Assembly: GCA_947627445.1 (NCBI GenBank) | Contig: CANQWA010000005.1 | Location: 1 to 64,000 of the forward strand | Length of the DNA: 64,000 bases | Direction: 5' to 3' | DNA from: an uncultured Ruminococcus sp. | Lineage (GTDB): Bacteria; Bacillota; Clostridia; Oscillospirales; Ruminococcaceae | Shown: one piece after another, positions 25,764 through 34,610 of the stretch | Layout: every line of letters begins with the position of its first letter | Position numbering within the stretch: the stretch's first letter is position 1 | Notes under the pieces: model-generated | Told to the model about the DNA's origin: nothing | The model's database searches: none | The model's input: the letters and a program-made list of their open reading frames with translations, nothing else | Program-made: the position numbers and the translations under genes

Positions 25764-26430
25764 TTGTTATCTCCTCCAACTTTTCTTCTAATGCATCTGC
25801 CAGTTTCTTCCATTTCTGAAATTCCGGATTCTCTCCGGCAGAAAGCTGCTGTGCCACAATCCGAAATCGTTCCAGCTTTCTTTTGGCATATGACTGTATT
25901 TCGGGATTTCCGACAGGGAGGAATCCCACTTCCCGCTCCAAATCAGACAGGACAGCAGTCGTACCAGTGTAGACTGCCAAGAAAATCTGATAAAACCGTT
26001 CGCCCTCTTTTACCACGATTTCCTGCCATCCACCAAAATTGTTTTCTGCCAACCATTGCCGAAGCAATGGCGCTCTGGTCATAGGCTGTAAGATCAGTTT
26101 TACCTGCTTTTTCCAAGGACAGTTTTCCAAAATATGTATGATGGTTTCGCCGCCCATACCGGCAATCACCACATCGGTGATCCCCTCCGGCTGAACAGCC
26201 TGCAATCCGTCACAAAGCAGCAATTCCGCCCGTTCCAGCACACCGGCTTCTGTCAGCGTCCTACGAGCAGCCTCCAGCGGTCCTTTGTGAATATCCGTTG
26301 CAATTACCCGCGTACAAATATTCTTTTGCAGCAAAAATGCTGCCAGATAAGCATGATCCGTTCCCACATCACAAACCATGCCACCCTGCGTCACCAAAGA
26401 TGCACAGGCAGCAAGACGCTTTGCCAGCAT
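25747..26430 (-). CDS. trmK: tRNA (adenine-22-N1)-methyltransferase
   Basis: The 227-residue protein starts at ATG 26430 behind TTAGGAG. The SAM-binding motif VCDVGTDHAYLAAFLL lies at about 19-34, followed by VIAGMGGETI (about 94-103) and a C-terminal coiled coil typical of TrmK. It methylates N1 of A22 in the tRNA D-loop and is essential in some Firmicutes. It is the first gene of the five-gene minus-strand group. Confidence 0.93.
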   Translation of the reverse strand: MLAKRLAACASLVTQGGMVCDVGTDHAYLAAFLLQKNICTRVIATDIHKGPLEAARRTLTEAGVLERAELLLCDGLQAVQPEGITDVVIAGMGGETIIHILENCPWKKQVKLILQPMTRAPLLRQWLAENNFGGWQEIVVKEGERFYQIFLAVYTGTTAVLSDLEREVGFLPVGNPEIQSYAKRKLERFRIVAQQLSAGENPEFQKWKKLADALEEKLEEITNADSE

Positions 26431-26807
26431 AATATCATCTCCTAAAAAAACCAAAAACCGGACTTTTTTCAAAGGTATTCCTCTAAAAATAAAAAATGAT
26501 GATAATCATGTCTAAATGTCTATATGTAAATGATATCACAAATACCATCATTCATTATTTTAGGTGTGTTTCATGATCGGATATGCTTCCCATCCCACCA
26601 GAACTTTACTCTTCTGTTTGAATCCGGCAAAGAAAAATTTGTGCAAAGCCCAAAACCTCTGCAAACACTGCCTGCATTTCGCAGAATATTTTCGATATCA
26701 AAGCTGCCTGGCATGGTAACGGGCTGAATCGGCTCAATTGCAAGGACTGCCATGTCATGCCAATTTATTTTACCAACCAGTCAACGACAGAAAGAACCAA
26801 ATAAAAT
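26431..26807. other. Intergenic region upstream of trmK
   Basis: This stretch of almost 380 bp holds no supported gene. Short open frames at 26530-26727 (plus) and 26571-26753 (minus) lack ribosome-binding sites. An AT-rich segment at 26480-26545 probably contains the trmK promoter, but no box pair is convincing. ATGATAATCAT near 26500 is a small palindrome. Confidence 0.4.
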
Positions 26808-26855
26808 GCTCCGCCGCACATTCACCGTCTGTTCCGGGCGAATGTAAGGGGGAGC
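26808..26855 (-). terminator. Terminator after the DUF1858 gene
   Basis: GCTCC (26808-26812) pairs with GGAGC (26851-26855) and ACATTC (26818-26823) with GAATGT (26840-26845). On the minus strand the stem is followed by ATTTTATTT. Confidence 0.65.
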
Positions 26856-26888
26856 AATTCAATTGATCAGAACCCATGAAACAGATTC

Positions 26889-27101
26889 TTACTTTACGTC
26901 ATCAGCTGCGATTTGCTTGTTTAGCTCTTCCAGCAGCTCATCCGGATCAATGCCATGCACCATACAGGCTTCTTCTACGGTCTCTCCACGGGAAGCCGGG
27001 CAGCCCAGGCAGTGCATACCGATCGCCATAAACAGCGGTGCTGTCTGCGGCGCAATGTCAAGAATATCACCAATGATGGTATCTTTTGTAATGGTAGCCA
27101 T
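26889..27101 (-). CDS. DUF1858 domain protein
   Basis: The 70-residue protein starts at ATG 27101 behind AGGAGGTG. It matches the DUF1858 type: ITKDTIIGDILDIAP at the start and MHCLGCPASRGETVEEAC, which puts Cys31 and Cys34 in a CxxC motif. These small proteins are common in anaerobes, sometimes fused to hybrid-cluster proteins, and probably bind metal or an iron-sulfur cluster. The function is not established. A 16-bp palindrome lies just upstream. Confidence 0.9.
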   Translation of the reverse strand: MATITKDTIIGDILDIAPQTAPLFMAIGMHCLGCPASRGETVEEACMVHGIDPDELLEELNKQIAADDVK

Positions 27102-27125
27102 ATTCTAACACCTCCTGTCTGTTTC

Positions 27126-27141
27126 GCTGTATCCATACAGC
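27126..27141. promoter_or_regulatory. 16-bp palindrome upstream of the DUF1858 gene
   Basis: GCTGTATCCATACAGC is a perfect 7-2-7 inverted repeat, 24 bp upstream of the start codon. It could be a repressor site or a leader hairpin. Confidence 0.4.
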
Positions 27142-27255
27142 TTGCAAAATCAGCATGCCCGAAAACATGCGAAACTATACAGACAAAGACCAGCGCAGCG
27201 CTGTGTCGCCGGCAGCTATGCAAAGCTAAGCTGTCAAGCGGAACAAAAGGGCATT

Positions 27256-27537
27256 TTACGCTTCGCCCCTCATCTTTGCAAAACATTCGCTGCAATACAC
27301 GGGACGGCCCTCACGAGGCTGGAACTTCACTCTCGCCTCACCGCCGCAGGAATCGCAGACTGCTGTAAAATATTCCACTTCGCCGCCAGAACGGCTGCCA
27401 CGCTTTGCATCACGGCAAGCCTTGCAACGCTTCGGCTCATTGACAAATCCTTTTTCGGCATAAAATTCCTGCTCGCCCGCAGTGAAAGTAAACTCAGCAC
27501 CGCAGTCCTTACAAACCAAAGTCTTGTCTTCGTACAT
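27256..27537 (-). CDS. Zinc-ribbon protein with four CxxC pairs
   Basis: The 93-residue protein starts at ATG 27537 behind GGGAAAGG. Four CxxC knuckles are visible: Cys9/12, Cys38/41, Cys61/64 and Cys82/85, enough for two zinc sites. The N-terminal half (LVCKDCGAEF, FYAEKGFVNEPKRCKACR) matches the family annotated as probable zinc-ribbon domain proteins. Binding of zinc is inferred; the partner, nucleic acid or protein, is unknown. It lies between a SigH-like sigma factor gene and the DUF1858 gene, all on the same strand. Confidence 0.85.
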   Translation of the reverse strand: MYEDKTLVCKDCGAEFTFTAGEQEFYAEKGFVNEPKRCKACRDAKRGSRSGGEVEYFTAVCDSCGGEARVKFQPREGRPVYCSECFAKMRGEA

Positions 27538-27624
27538 TGTATAACCTTACCTTTCCCGAGGAATACAGCTTTTGCTCCTCGTGCCGGACATTTCCCGGCA
27601 AATCATTCAGAATCTCTGATGCAA

Positions 27625-28209
27625 TCACACTGCCGCACCAACCTTTTCCGCCTCTGCCCGGAGCTTCCGGCGGATTCGTTGTAATGCGTTGTCCACTGAT
27701 TTCACAGAAATGCCCAAAGCAGTCGCCGTCTGTGCATAGGTAGCGCCTGTGGAAATCAGCATGCAAACCTGATATTCCCGTTGGGATAGGCAATTCACCA
27801 TCGTACAGATCATCCAGGAGACAGCCGTCCGACTCTGCACCACAGAGTCAGGTGATGCTGCCGAATCCTGTACGTCTGATAAAAGCGGCATGGTATATGT
27901 GCCTACAGGTAACGGCAAATTCCGATTTTTCCGCAATGCAGATATAATACTGTTGGTAATGCATTTTCCCGCATAGGCTGAAAAAGGAACACCCCGTAAA
28001 TTTTCGTACCGGCACGCCGCAGAGATCAGCCCCAAAAAGCCTTCCTGCGCAAGATCCTCGGCATCGGATCTGTCCTGATACGGACGCACCCGATTCCAAA
28101 CTACGTTTGTATACCGTATTATCAGGATCTCCATTGCCTGTCGATTCTGCCGAGCCAGAAGAACAAGTTCCTCATCCGGTAATTGTTCAAAAGGTACCAG
28201 CTTCACCAT
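27625..28209 (-). CDS. Sigma-70 family RNA polymerase sigma factor, SigH-like
   Basis: The 194-residue protein starts at ATG 28209 behind AGGGG; the longer frame upstream lies across its own promoter. Region 2 reads SDAEDLAQEGFLGLISAACRY (about 47-67), and region 4 ends in YAQTATALGISVKSVDNALQRIRRKL (about 156-181), closely like the C-terminus of Spo0H/SigH. In Bacillus SigH drives the onset of sporulation and includes ftsZ among its targets. Here the gene lies just downstream of ftsZ but has its own consensus promoter. Assignment to the SigH group is probable, not certain. Confidence 0.85.
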   Translation of the reverse strand: MVKLVPFEQLPDEELVLLARQNRQAMEILIIRYTNVVWNRVRPYQDRSDAEDLAQEGFLGLISAACRYENLRGVPFSAYAGKCITNSIISALRKNRNLPLPVGTYTMPLLSDVQDSAASPDSVVQSRTAVSWMICTMVNCLSQREYQVCMLISTGATYAQTATALGISVKSVDNALQRIRRKLRAEAEKVGAAV

Positions 28210-28287
28210 ATATTCCCCTATCAATCCGTGAAATTGTTCAGTTTGCTGTTGCTCAGAATGTGCAAGACAGGTTGTCTGCACTCCTAT

Positions 28288-28316
28288 ATTATATCGAAAA
28301 AACACCAGAATGTCAA
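28288..28316 (-). promoter_or_regulatory. Sigma-A promoter of the SigH-like gene
   Basis: On the minus strand TTGACA (28311-28316), 17 bp, TATAAT (28288-28293); both consensus. Confidence 0.85.
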
Positions 28317-28425
28317 TATCATTACTCCTGAAATCGGGTCATTCGTCACAAAACTGTGATTATTTCCAGTTTTTTAAGAGTTGATTTCAGCATATTGCAC
28401 AAACTGCCGAAAGCCCACAAAAAAT

Positions 28426-28449
28426 GCCCGGCACAAAACTGTACCGGAC
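28426..28449 (-). terminator. Terminator after ftsZ
   Basis: GCCCGGCAC (28426-28434) pairs with GTACCGGAC (28441-28449, with wobble pairs); on the minus strand it is followed by ATTTTTTGTGG. Confidence 0.8.
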
Positions 28450-28467
28450 AGAATATCCCACAAAAAC

Positions 28468-29616
28468 TCAATGGCGATCCAGAATATTAAAAATAGCTGT
28501 CAAATCGTCATCCATTGCACTGCTTCTCGGCTGTGCCTGAGGCTGTACCGGAGCAGACGGTTTGCCGCCGCTGACCTTTACGTCCTGAATCAGGGGATTG
28601 TCCACCTGGATGGGCTCTTCCGTCGAAGCTTTCTCCCCTGCCTCAGATGCATCATCGTCAATATCAAAACCTGCTGCAATCACTGTAATGGTCATCTCAT
28701 CCTGCATGTCTTCCTTGAAAGAAGTACCGAAGATGAATTCCACATTATCGGCAGCCTTGTCTGTGATCATCTTGGTTGCATTATCCACATCCGTAGACAA
28801 GATATCCTCACTCATAGCAATATTGATGAGCAGTCGCTTTGCACCAGCAATCGAGGTTTCCAGCAGCGGACTTGCGATAACTGCATTTGCAGCTTCCTTT
28901 GCCTTGTCCTTGCCGGATCCGTGACCAATCGCCATATGCGCATAGCCAGCGCCCTTCATAATGGTAGAAACATCTGCGAAATCCAGATTGATATAGCCCT
29001 CTTCCACAATCAAGTCAGAAATACTCTTGACACCGGTTTTCAGCACATCATCTGCCAGTGCAAAGGATTCCCGCATCGTCAAAGGCTTGTCCAGACCCTC
29101 CAGCAGCTTTTCATTGGGAATCACAATCAGGGAGTCTACATACTGACGCAGCTGTTCGATGCCTTTTTCAGCCTGGTTCATTTTCTGTTCCCGCTCAAAA
29201 GCAAAGGGCTTTGTCACAACGGCAACTGTCAGAATACCTGCTTCTTGTGCCAACCGGGCTACTACCGGAGCAGCACCTGTGCCTGTACCGCCGCCCATAC
29301 CAGCAGTGATAAACACCATGTCTGCACCCTTCAGTGCAGCCTCGATCTCATCTTTGTTTTCCTCAGCACTTTGTTGACCAACGCCCGGTCTATTGCCGGC
29401 ACCACGCCCCTTGGTCAGCTTTGCGCCAATCTGGATCTTTGTGGTTGCTTTGGAATTATTCAATGCTTTTGCATCCGTGTTGATCGCAATATACTCAATA
29501 TCATTGACATCAGAAGATGCCATACAGTTCAGGGCATTACCGCCGCCGCCGCCGACACCAATCACCTTGATATTTACATCGGGGTCAAATGCATCTTCGT
29601 AGATAAAATCTGCCAT
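28468..29616 (-). CDS. ftsZ: Cell division protein FtsZ
   Basis: The 382-residue protein starts at ATG 29616 behind TAGGAGG. It has the nucleotide-binding GVGGGGGNALN (about 20-30), the tubulin signature GGGTGTG (108-114) and NLDFADV (about 209), which carries the catalytic T7 loop. It polymerises GTP-dependently into the Z ring. The linker from about 315 is acidic, then rich in Pro and Gln. The last residues, DDLTAIFNILDRH, do not show the usual D-I-P-x-F-L-R tail peptide bound by FtsA, and no ftsA lies in the cluster. It has its own promoter, separate from ftsQ. Confidence 0.97.
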   Translation of the reverse strand: MADFIYEDAFDPDVNIKVIGVGGGGGNALNCMASSDVNDIEYIAINTDAKALNNSKATTKIQIGAKLTKGRGAGNRPGVGQQSAEENKDEIEAALKGADMVFITAGMGGGTGTGAAPVVARLAQEAGILTVAVVTKPFAFEREQKMNQAEKGIEQLRQYVDSLIVIPNEKLLEGLDKPLTMRESFALADDVLKTGVKSISDLIVEEGYINLDFADVSTIMKGAGYAHMAIGHGSGKDKAKEAANAVIASPLLETSIAGAKRLLINIAMSEDILSTDVDNATKMITDKAADNVEFIFGTSFKEDMQDEMTITVIAAGFDIDDDASEAGEKASTEEPIQVDNPLIQDVKVSGGKPSAPVQPQAQPRSSAMDDDLTAIFNILDRH

Positions 29617-29710
29617 TTCTTGTTTCCTCCTACAGGTACTTCTATCCATATTCGTGTCTCAAGCCTCTATATCGCAGGCATAAACCGGAATCTCTGAAAA
29701 TACACTTATT

Positions 29711-29739
29711 ATCTTACCACATTTCAGCCAACATTGCAA
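29711..29739 (-). promoter_or_regulatory. ftsZ promoter
   Basis: On the minus strand TTGCAA (29734-29739), 17 bp, TAAGAT (29711-29716), with an A-tract and GACTTGCA directly upstream as at the tuf and hybrid kinase promoters. Confidence 0.6.
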
Positions 29740-29850
29740 GTCTTTTTTGAAAATAAATTTATTTTTCATTTTATGACAAGTTTTTTCCGGCAAAATCACC
29801 TATTTTTTATAATATTGACTATATTTTAACAACTTGTCCGATACAGGCTT

Positions 29851-30774
29851 TTACTGCCAGTCATTCTCCACAGAAACGGTTTCTGTGGTAGTAGAAATCG
29901 GATTGCCGCTTTCGTCCGTCTCCGCTATCGGATCACCATTTTCATCGGTGGCAATGGTCACTATCGGAAGGGTCGTCTGCAATTCCACGGCATCCTTGTC
30001 CCGATAGGAGCATTGATTGTCTCCGATCATATACAGATAGCCAGTCTTATCCTCTGCCAGCTGACCCATCACCGTCTGTGCCAGCGTGATCTTATATGCC
30101 ATATCGCTCCAGTTTCCCATGGCAAAACGAATACGTCCGTCAAAAGTGAGCACAATTTCATATTTATCTTCCAGATCAATGGAAGTGATGGGATATTCCA
30201 GATCTTCTGCCATGATCTTTTTCAGTGACTGAAAGATCTGATCCTTCTGCGGGTCTTTTGAGACAAGCATATCTCCCGCTTCCCGTGTCTCCGGATGATA
30301 TCCAGTGACGACGGGTAGATCGTCGTTCATTTCCGGGCTGTTCCGTAAAATCTTTCCAATGGCACTGATCTGTAACGTGCCGTTTTCGTCCACAATATTA
30401 TAAGAAGCATTGCTGGGCGTCACTGTGATCACCAGTTTGTCGGGAAATGATTTTTTCACCGTTACCCCGTCCACAAAAACCAGCTGGTTCAGGACGTTTT
30501 CCTCTGTTTCCTCCCGGTTCAGGCGCATCATATTGTCCCCGGTATGTACACCGGAAGCCTTTGCAATATCCTCAGCCGTATACTGAGGTGCGCTTCCGGC
30601 AATCTCAATGGTTTGTATGTTAAAAAACACAGTTCTGGATAGGGCAATGCCAATGCAAACCACCAGTGCCGTTACCACCAAACCATATAGCGAATGCATA
30701 CGGTTTCGCCGGCGCATCCGCCGGTTATTTGCATTGTGCTGAATTCCGGTTTTTTCCACATCCTGCATCTGCAT
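29851..30774 (-). CDS. ftsQ: Cell division protein FtsQ/DivIB
   Basis: The 307-residue protein starts at ATG 30774 behind GGAGG. A basic N-terminus (RRMRRRNR) precedes one membrane helix (about 28-48), then a POTRA domain (FFNIQTIEIAGSAPQYTAEDIAKASGV, in pieces, about 50-78) and the beta domain. The C-terminal 30 residues are acidic and Thr-rich. It is a bitopic divisome scaffold that joins FtsL/DivIC to the septal synthase. It is placed after murA and before ftsZ, as in other Clostridia. Confidence 0.92.
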   Translation of the reverse strand: MQMQDVEKTGIQHNANNRRMRRRNRMHSLYGLVVTALVVCIGIALSRTVFFNIQTIEIAGSAPQYTAEDIAKASGVHTGDNMMRLNREETEENVLNQLVFVDGVTVKKSFPDKLVITVTPSNASYNIVDENGTLQISAIGKILRNSPEMNDDLPVVTGYHPETREAGDMLVSKDPQKDQIFQSLKKIMAEDLEYPITSIDLEDKYEIVLTFDGRIRFAMGNWSDMAYKITLAQTVMGQLAEDKTGYLYMIGDNQCSYRDKDAVELQTTLPIVTIATDENGDPIAETDESGNPISTTTETVSVENDWQ

Positions 30775-30807
30775 TGCTGTTCCTCCATCCTTCTGGCTGC
30801 ATTGCCG

Positions 30808-32064
30808 TCAATTCTCCCGGCGTATGCTTGCCCCCAACTTTTGAAACGTCTGCTCTATGGCTTCATAGCCTCGATCAATATGGGCAATTTGCCGTATTTC
30901 TGTTGTTCCCTGGGCTGCCAGACCAGCCAGCACCATTGCGGCACCGCCTCTCAGATCCGTTGCCGTCACCGAAGCGCCGCTGAGGAACCGCACGCCTCTT
31001 ACCACAGCGATCCTGCCGGAAACACGAATCTTTGCGCCCATCTTCACCAGGGCATCGACGTGGCGGTAACGGTTCTCGAAGATATTTTCCTCAAACACTG
31101 TTACACCATCCGCCACGGAGAACATTGCCATCAGAATCGCCTGGACATCTGTCGGAAATCCCGGGTGAGGCATGGTCTGCAAAAAGGGCACTGCCTTTAA
31201 TCTCCGGGGTGCCATCAGATGTACACAATCTGTTTCCTCATAAATCCGGCAGCCCGCCTGGCGAAGCACCGGCAGCACATTCTGCATGGGTTCACCGCTT
31301 GTGCCCCGAAGGCAGATGGTTCCGCCGGTGATCGCTCCCGCACTGAGATATGTGATGCCGGCAATGCGATCCGGCATAATGGCATAGGTACAGCCATGCA
31401 GCACTTTGACGCCTTCAATGACAATTGTTCCTTCACCGTCACCGGACAAATTTGCACCGCAACTCCGGAGAAAACCAGCCAGATCGCAGATCTCCGGCTC
31501 TCTTGCCGCATTGTGCAATGTTGTCCTTCCCTTTGCCAGCACAGCCGCCAGCATGACATTTTCTGTTGCTCCCACAGAAGGAAAGGGCAGATGAATTTCT
31601 GCACCGTGCAGCCCCTTCGGCGCGGCTGCCTCTAACTGACCACCGCTGATCGTAAACACTGCACCCATCTGCCGCAAGGCTTCCAAGTGCATATCAATTG
31701 GGCGTGGTCCAAGCTCACAGCCCCCGGGATAAGAAACATGACATGTACCCGCCCGTCCCAGCACAGCGCCTAAAAATATAATGGACGACCGCATCTCCTG
31801 CATCAGGTTTTCGGGAATGGTATCTGACCGCAATTCAGGGACAGACACGGTCACCGCATGCTCCTGGATAGCGCATCTGCCGCCCAGATGTGTCAAGATG
31901 CGACAGGCTGCAAATACATCCGTCAGCCGAGGGCAGTTTTTCAATATGGTTTCACCATGACAAAGCAGCGTACCTGCCAGAATGGGAAGTGCGCTGTTTT
32001 TTGCGCCATGTAGTAAAATCTCGCCTTCCAAGGGTACGCCGCCGTCAATTATCAGCTTCTGCAA
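30808..32064 (-). CDS. murA: UDP-N-acetylglucosamine 1-carboxyvinyltransferase
   Basis: The 418-residue protein starts at ATG 32064. Hallmarks are GAKNSALPILAG (about 20-31), the catalytic Cys116 in YPGGCELGPRPID, where fosfomycin binds, and the EPSP-synthase-like two-domain repeat. It transfers enolpyruvate from PEP to UDP-GlcNAc, the first committed step of peptidoglycan synthesis. Cys at this position predicts fosfomycin sensitivity at the target level. It is flanked by murG and ftsQ on the same strand. Confidence 0.96.
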   Translation of the reverse strand: MQKLIIDGGVPLEGEILLHGAKNSALPILAGTLLCHGETILKNCPRLTDVFAACRILTHLGGRCAIQEHAVTVSVPELRSDTIPENLMQEMRSSIIFLGAVLGRAGTCHVSYPGGCELGPRPIDMHLEALRQMGAVFTISGGQLEAAAPKGLHGAEIHLPFPSVGATENVMLAAVLAKGRTTLHNAAREPEICDLAGFLRSCGANLSGDGEGTIVIEGVKVLHGCTYAIMPDRIAGITYLSAGAITGGTICLRGTSGEPMQNVLPVLRQAGCRIYEETDCVHLMAPRRLKAVPFLQTMPHPGFPTDVQAILMAMFSVADGVTVFEENIFENRYRHVDALVKMGAKIRVSGRIAVVRGVRFLSGASVTATDLRGGAAMVLAGLAAQGTTEIRQIAHIDRGYEAIEQTFQKLGASIRREN

Positions 32065-32132
32065 TCCGCATCACCTCGTTTTTATTCTCAGTGTATGCGA
32101 AATCCGCCGGGTTGGTTCTTAGGCGGAACGAC

Positions 32133-33251
32133 TTATACCAACAAAGAAGCGATCACCTTCCAGATACGTTCATTGATATCGGATATCTCGAGAGATTTTG
32201 CCTGATGGGACATGTTTGTCAGTTCGGCAGGGTTATTGTACAAGCGCTCTACTTCCTGAATGATCCGCTGAGGCGAGGCATCCTTTTGTTCTATGACAAT
32301 TGCTGCACCGGCATCCCCCAGCACATTGGCATTATGTAACTGATGATTGCCGGTGACAATGGGTGAGGGTATTAGGATCGACCCTCTGCCAACCGCTTCC
32401 AATTCTGCCAATGTGGATGCACCGGAACGGCAGATCACCAGATCGGCTGCCGCCAGACAGATATCCATATCATGGATATATTCTGTGATCCTCAGCCGGT
32501 CGCTGTTTAGCGGAATGCCGGCTTTTTCCATCGCCTGCGGAAAGCTGTCCTTTCCCATACCGCCGTAACCGTGAATGTGGTTGATATCCAAACCGTTTTT
32601 CACATGCCACGGAATCAGCTCTGCCATTGCCTCATTGATACAGCCTGCACCCAGACTGCCGCCGAAGGACAAAATACACATTCTGTCATCAAAACCAAGC
32701 TTTTTTCGTGCTACCGCCTTATCCGGCTTTGACATTCCTCCCCGCACCGGCAGACCAGTCACGGTGTACGGACACTGGGGATGCAAAAAATCCAACGCTT
32801 TTTCCACTGTCAGCATTACATGGCTGACCTCTTTGGAAAGCATCTTATTGGTCACACCAGGAAAAGCATTCTGCTCATGAATGGCGCAGGGAATGCCCAT
32901 TTTTGCCGCTGCATGCAGGATTGGTCCTGCCACATAGCCCCCTGTACCAATGGCAATATCCGGCTGGAACTCCTTCAAGATCTTCTTTGCTCTGGGCTGA
33001 GAGCCAGCAAGATAATATACTGCCTGAATGTTTCGTTTGATATTTTTCAGGTTCAGCTTTCGCTGAAAGCCTGCTACATGCATGGTTTCCATCCGGTAGC
33101 CCGCCTGGGGCACAAGCTTCGCCTCCATACCATTCGGCGTTCCCACAAATAGAAACTCTGCATCCGGCTGATGCTCCCGAATAATCGAAGCGATTGCCAA
33201 TGCCGGATTGATATGCCCGCCTGTGCCGCCTCCTGCTAATAATACTTTCAC
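32133..33251 (-). CDS. murG: UDP-GlcNAc: lipid I N-acetylglucosaminyltransferase MurG
   Basis: The 372-residue protein starts at GTG 33251, seven bases after GGAGG, giving the standard N-terminus KVLLAGGGTGGHINPALA. Further family motifs are GTGGYVAGP (about 93-101) and SFGGSLGA (about 183-190), with CRSGASTLAE (about 259-268). It converts lipid I to lipid II at the inner membrane face. The upstream extension is rejected because it has no ribosome-binding site and lies in the ftsW-murG spacer. Confidence 0.95.
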   Translation of the reverse strand: MKVLLAGGGTGGHINPALAIASIIREHQPDAEFLFVGTPNGMEAKLVPQAGYRMETMHVAGFQRKLNLKNIKRNIQAVYYLAGSQPRAKKILKEFQPDIAIGTGGYVAGPILHAAAKMGIPCAIHEQNAFPGVTNKMLSKEVSHVMLTVEKALDFLHPQCPYTVTGLPVRGGMSKPDKAVARKKLGFDDRMCILSFGGSLGAGCINEAMAELIPWHVKNGLDINHIHGYGGMGKDSFPQAMEKAGIPLNSDRLRITEYIHDMDICLAAADLVICRSGASTLAELEAVGRGSILIPSPIVTGNHQLHNANVLGDAGAAIVIEQKDASPQRIIQEVERLYNNPAELTNMSHQAKSLEISDINERIWKVIASLLV

Positions 33252-33334
33252 AGAAAAGCCTCCATTCTTAGAATCTGCCCTCATCAGAAATCCATCGGAA
33301 AAATGCGTATGCATCTTCTTGTGAAGATAGATTC

Positions 33335-34576
33335 TTATCCTATTTCCCCTGTTTGCTGCCGAGAGCCGACCGTATCCGTTGTCACTTTTCCTTTCACACG
33401 ATACCGTGTCCGGGAGATATTTAGAACAATCCCCATTTCTGCCAATTGCAGAATCAATGCCGTTCCGCCGTAGCTAAAAAAAGGCAGACTGATACCGGTA
33501 TTTGGAATCAGATTGCTGACAACCGCAATATTCAGAAATGCCTGTAATCCGATATGTGTCGTCAGACCGATGGCAACCAGCATACCGAATTTATCTCTGG
33601 CGCAGGAAGCAATATGAAATCCTCGGATCACCAGAAGAATAAACAGCAGCACTACCGTCAGTGCCCCCACAAAGCCCAGTTCCTCACAAACAATGGAAAA
33701 TACAAAGTCGTTCTGTGTTTCCGGGAGGTACAGATATTTCTGCCGGGATTCCCCCAGCCCCAGTCCGAAAAATCCGCCTGAGCCGATGGCAATGAGAGAC
33801 TGACATGTCTGCCAGGTGTCATTCAGGCTATCGGAAAAGGGATCCCGCCAGGATTGGAGACGCTTTCCAATATAGTCATAGCTGTCCATCATCAGAAATC
33901 CGATCAAAGCAGCGGCAGCCATTGCAATCAGACCAACGATAAACAGCTGCTTCAGACTTGCACCGCCTACAAAAATCAGAATAATACAGAGACATGCCAC
34001 AATGACTGTTGCAGAAAGATGCGGTTCTTTGATCAGAAGTGCAGCCACCAGCGCCATAGCAAGAAGCAGCGGCAGCGTGCCCTTCAAGAAGAAACGCATG
34101 TTATCATAATTCTTATCAATCACATAGGCAAAGAAAATGACAATGCCGATCTTCATCAGTTCCGAGGGCTGAAAGTTAAAGCTGCCAATGACAATCCATC
34201 GGGTTGCACCCTTTTCTGTAAAGCCAATGCCCGGTATAAAAACCATTATCAACAGTATGACAGGTATCACATAGGCGCAGATCGCAATCAACGGCTTCTG
34301 GAATATATGATAATCCACTGCACAGAGAACGCACATGATGACCAGCCCTAAAATGGCATTTTTGATTTGATTGTATGCATAAAATGTGCCTGCTTCACCT
34401 TTGGCGATTGCCCATGCGTAACTGGCAGAAAACATCATGATAATACCGATAACCAGCAGCGCAATGACGATCAGAAAAAATGCAATGTCCACTTCGCCGT
34501 ACCGGATATCTCTCTGCCACAGGGGTAGATTAAACCGATGCTTCTTTTTTGCTGTTTTTGCAGTCACCTCTGCCAT
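33335..34576 (-). CDS. ftsW: FtsW/SpoVE-type peptidoglycan polymerase
   Basis: The 413-residue protein starts at ATG 34576 behind AAAGGAGG. About ten membrane helices are visible, with the SEDS motifs FSASYAWA (about 39-46), FQPSELMKIG and the C-terminal NIAVVSNLIPNTGISLPFFSYGG (in pieces, about 352-375). SEDS proteins polymerise glycan strands from lipid II together with a class B PBP, here the PASTA protein of the same cluster. FtsW and the sporulation form SpoVE cannot be told apart with confidence by sequence alone; the position between mraY and murG fits either. Confidence 0.92.
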   Translation of the reverse strand: MAEVTAKTAKKKHRFNLPLWQRDIRYGEVDIAFFLIVIALLVIGIIMMFSASYAWAIAKGEAGTFYAYNQIKNAILGLVIMCVLCAVDYHIFQKPLIAICAYVIPVILLIMVFIPGIGFTEKGATRWIVIGSFNFQPSELMKIGIVIFFAYVIDKNYDNMRFFLKGTLPLLLAMALVAALLIKEPHLSATVIVACLCIILIFVGGASLKQLFIVGLIAMAAAALIGFLMMDSYDYIGKRLQSWRDPFSDSLNDTWQTCQSLIAIGSGGFFGLGLGESRQKYLYLPETQNDFVFSIVCEELGFVGALTVVLLFILLVIRGFHIASCARDKFGMLVAIGLTTHIGLQAFLNIAVVSNLIPNTGISLPFFSYGGTALILQLAEMGIVLNISRTRYRVKGKVTTDTVGSRQQTGEIG

Positions 34577-34610
34577 ATGCAGCCTCCTTTCCTTCGTGGG
34601 ATGTCCCATC

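Noticed and set aside
26495..26515. Fur-box-like sequence around ATGATAATCAT
   Set aside because: Only a 5-1-5 core matches, in AT-rich DNA, and the downstream genes have no iron link.
26530..26753. Short frames on both strands in the trmK-DUF1858 gap
   Set aside because: No ribosome-binding site and no recognisable motif on either strand.
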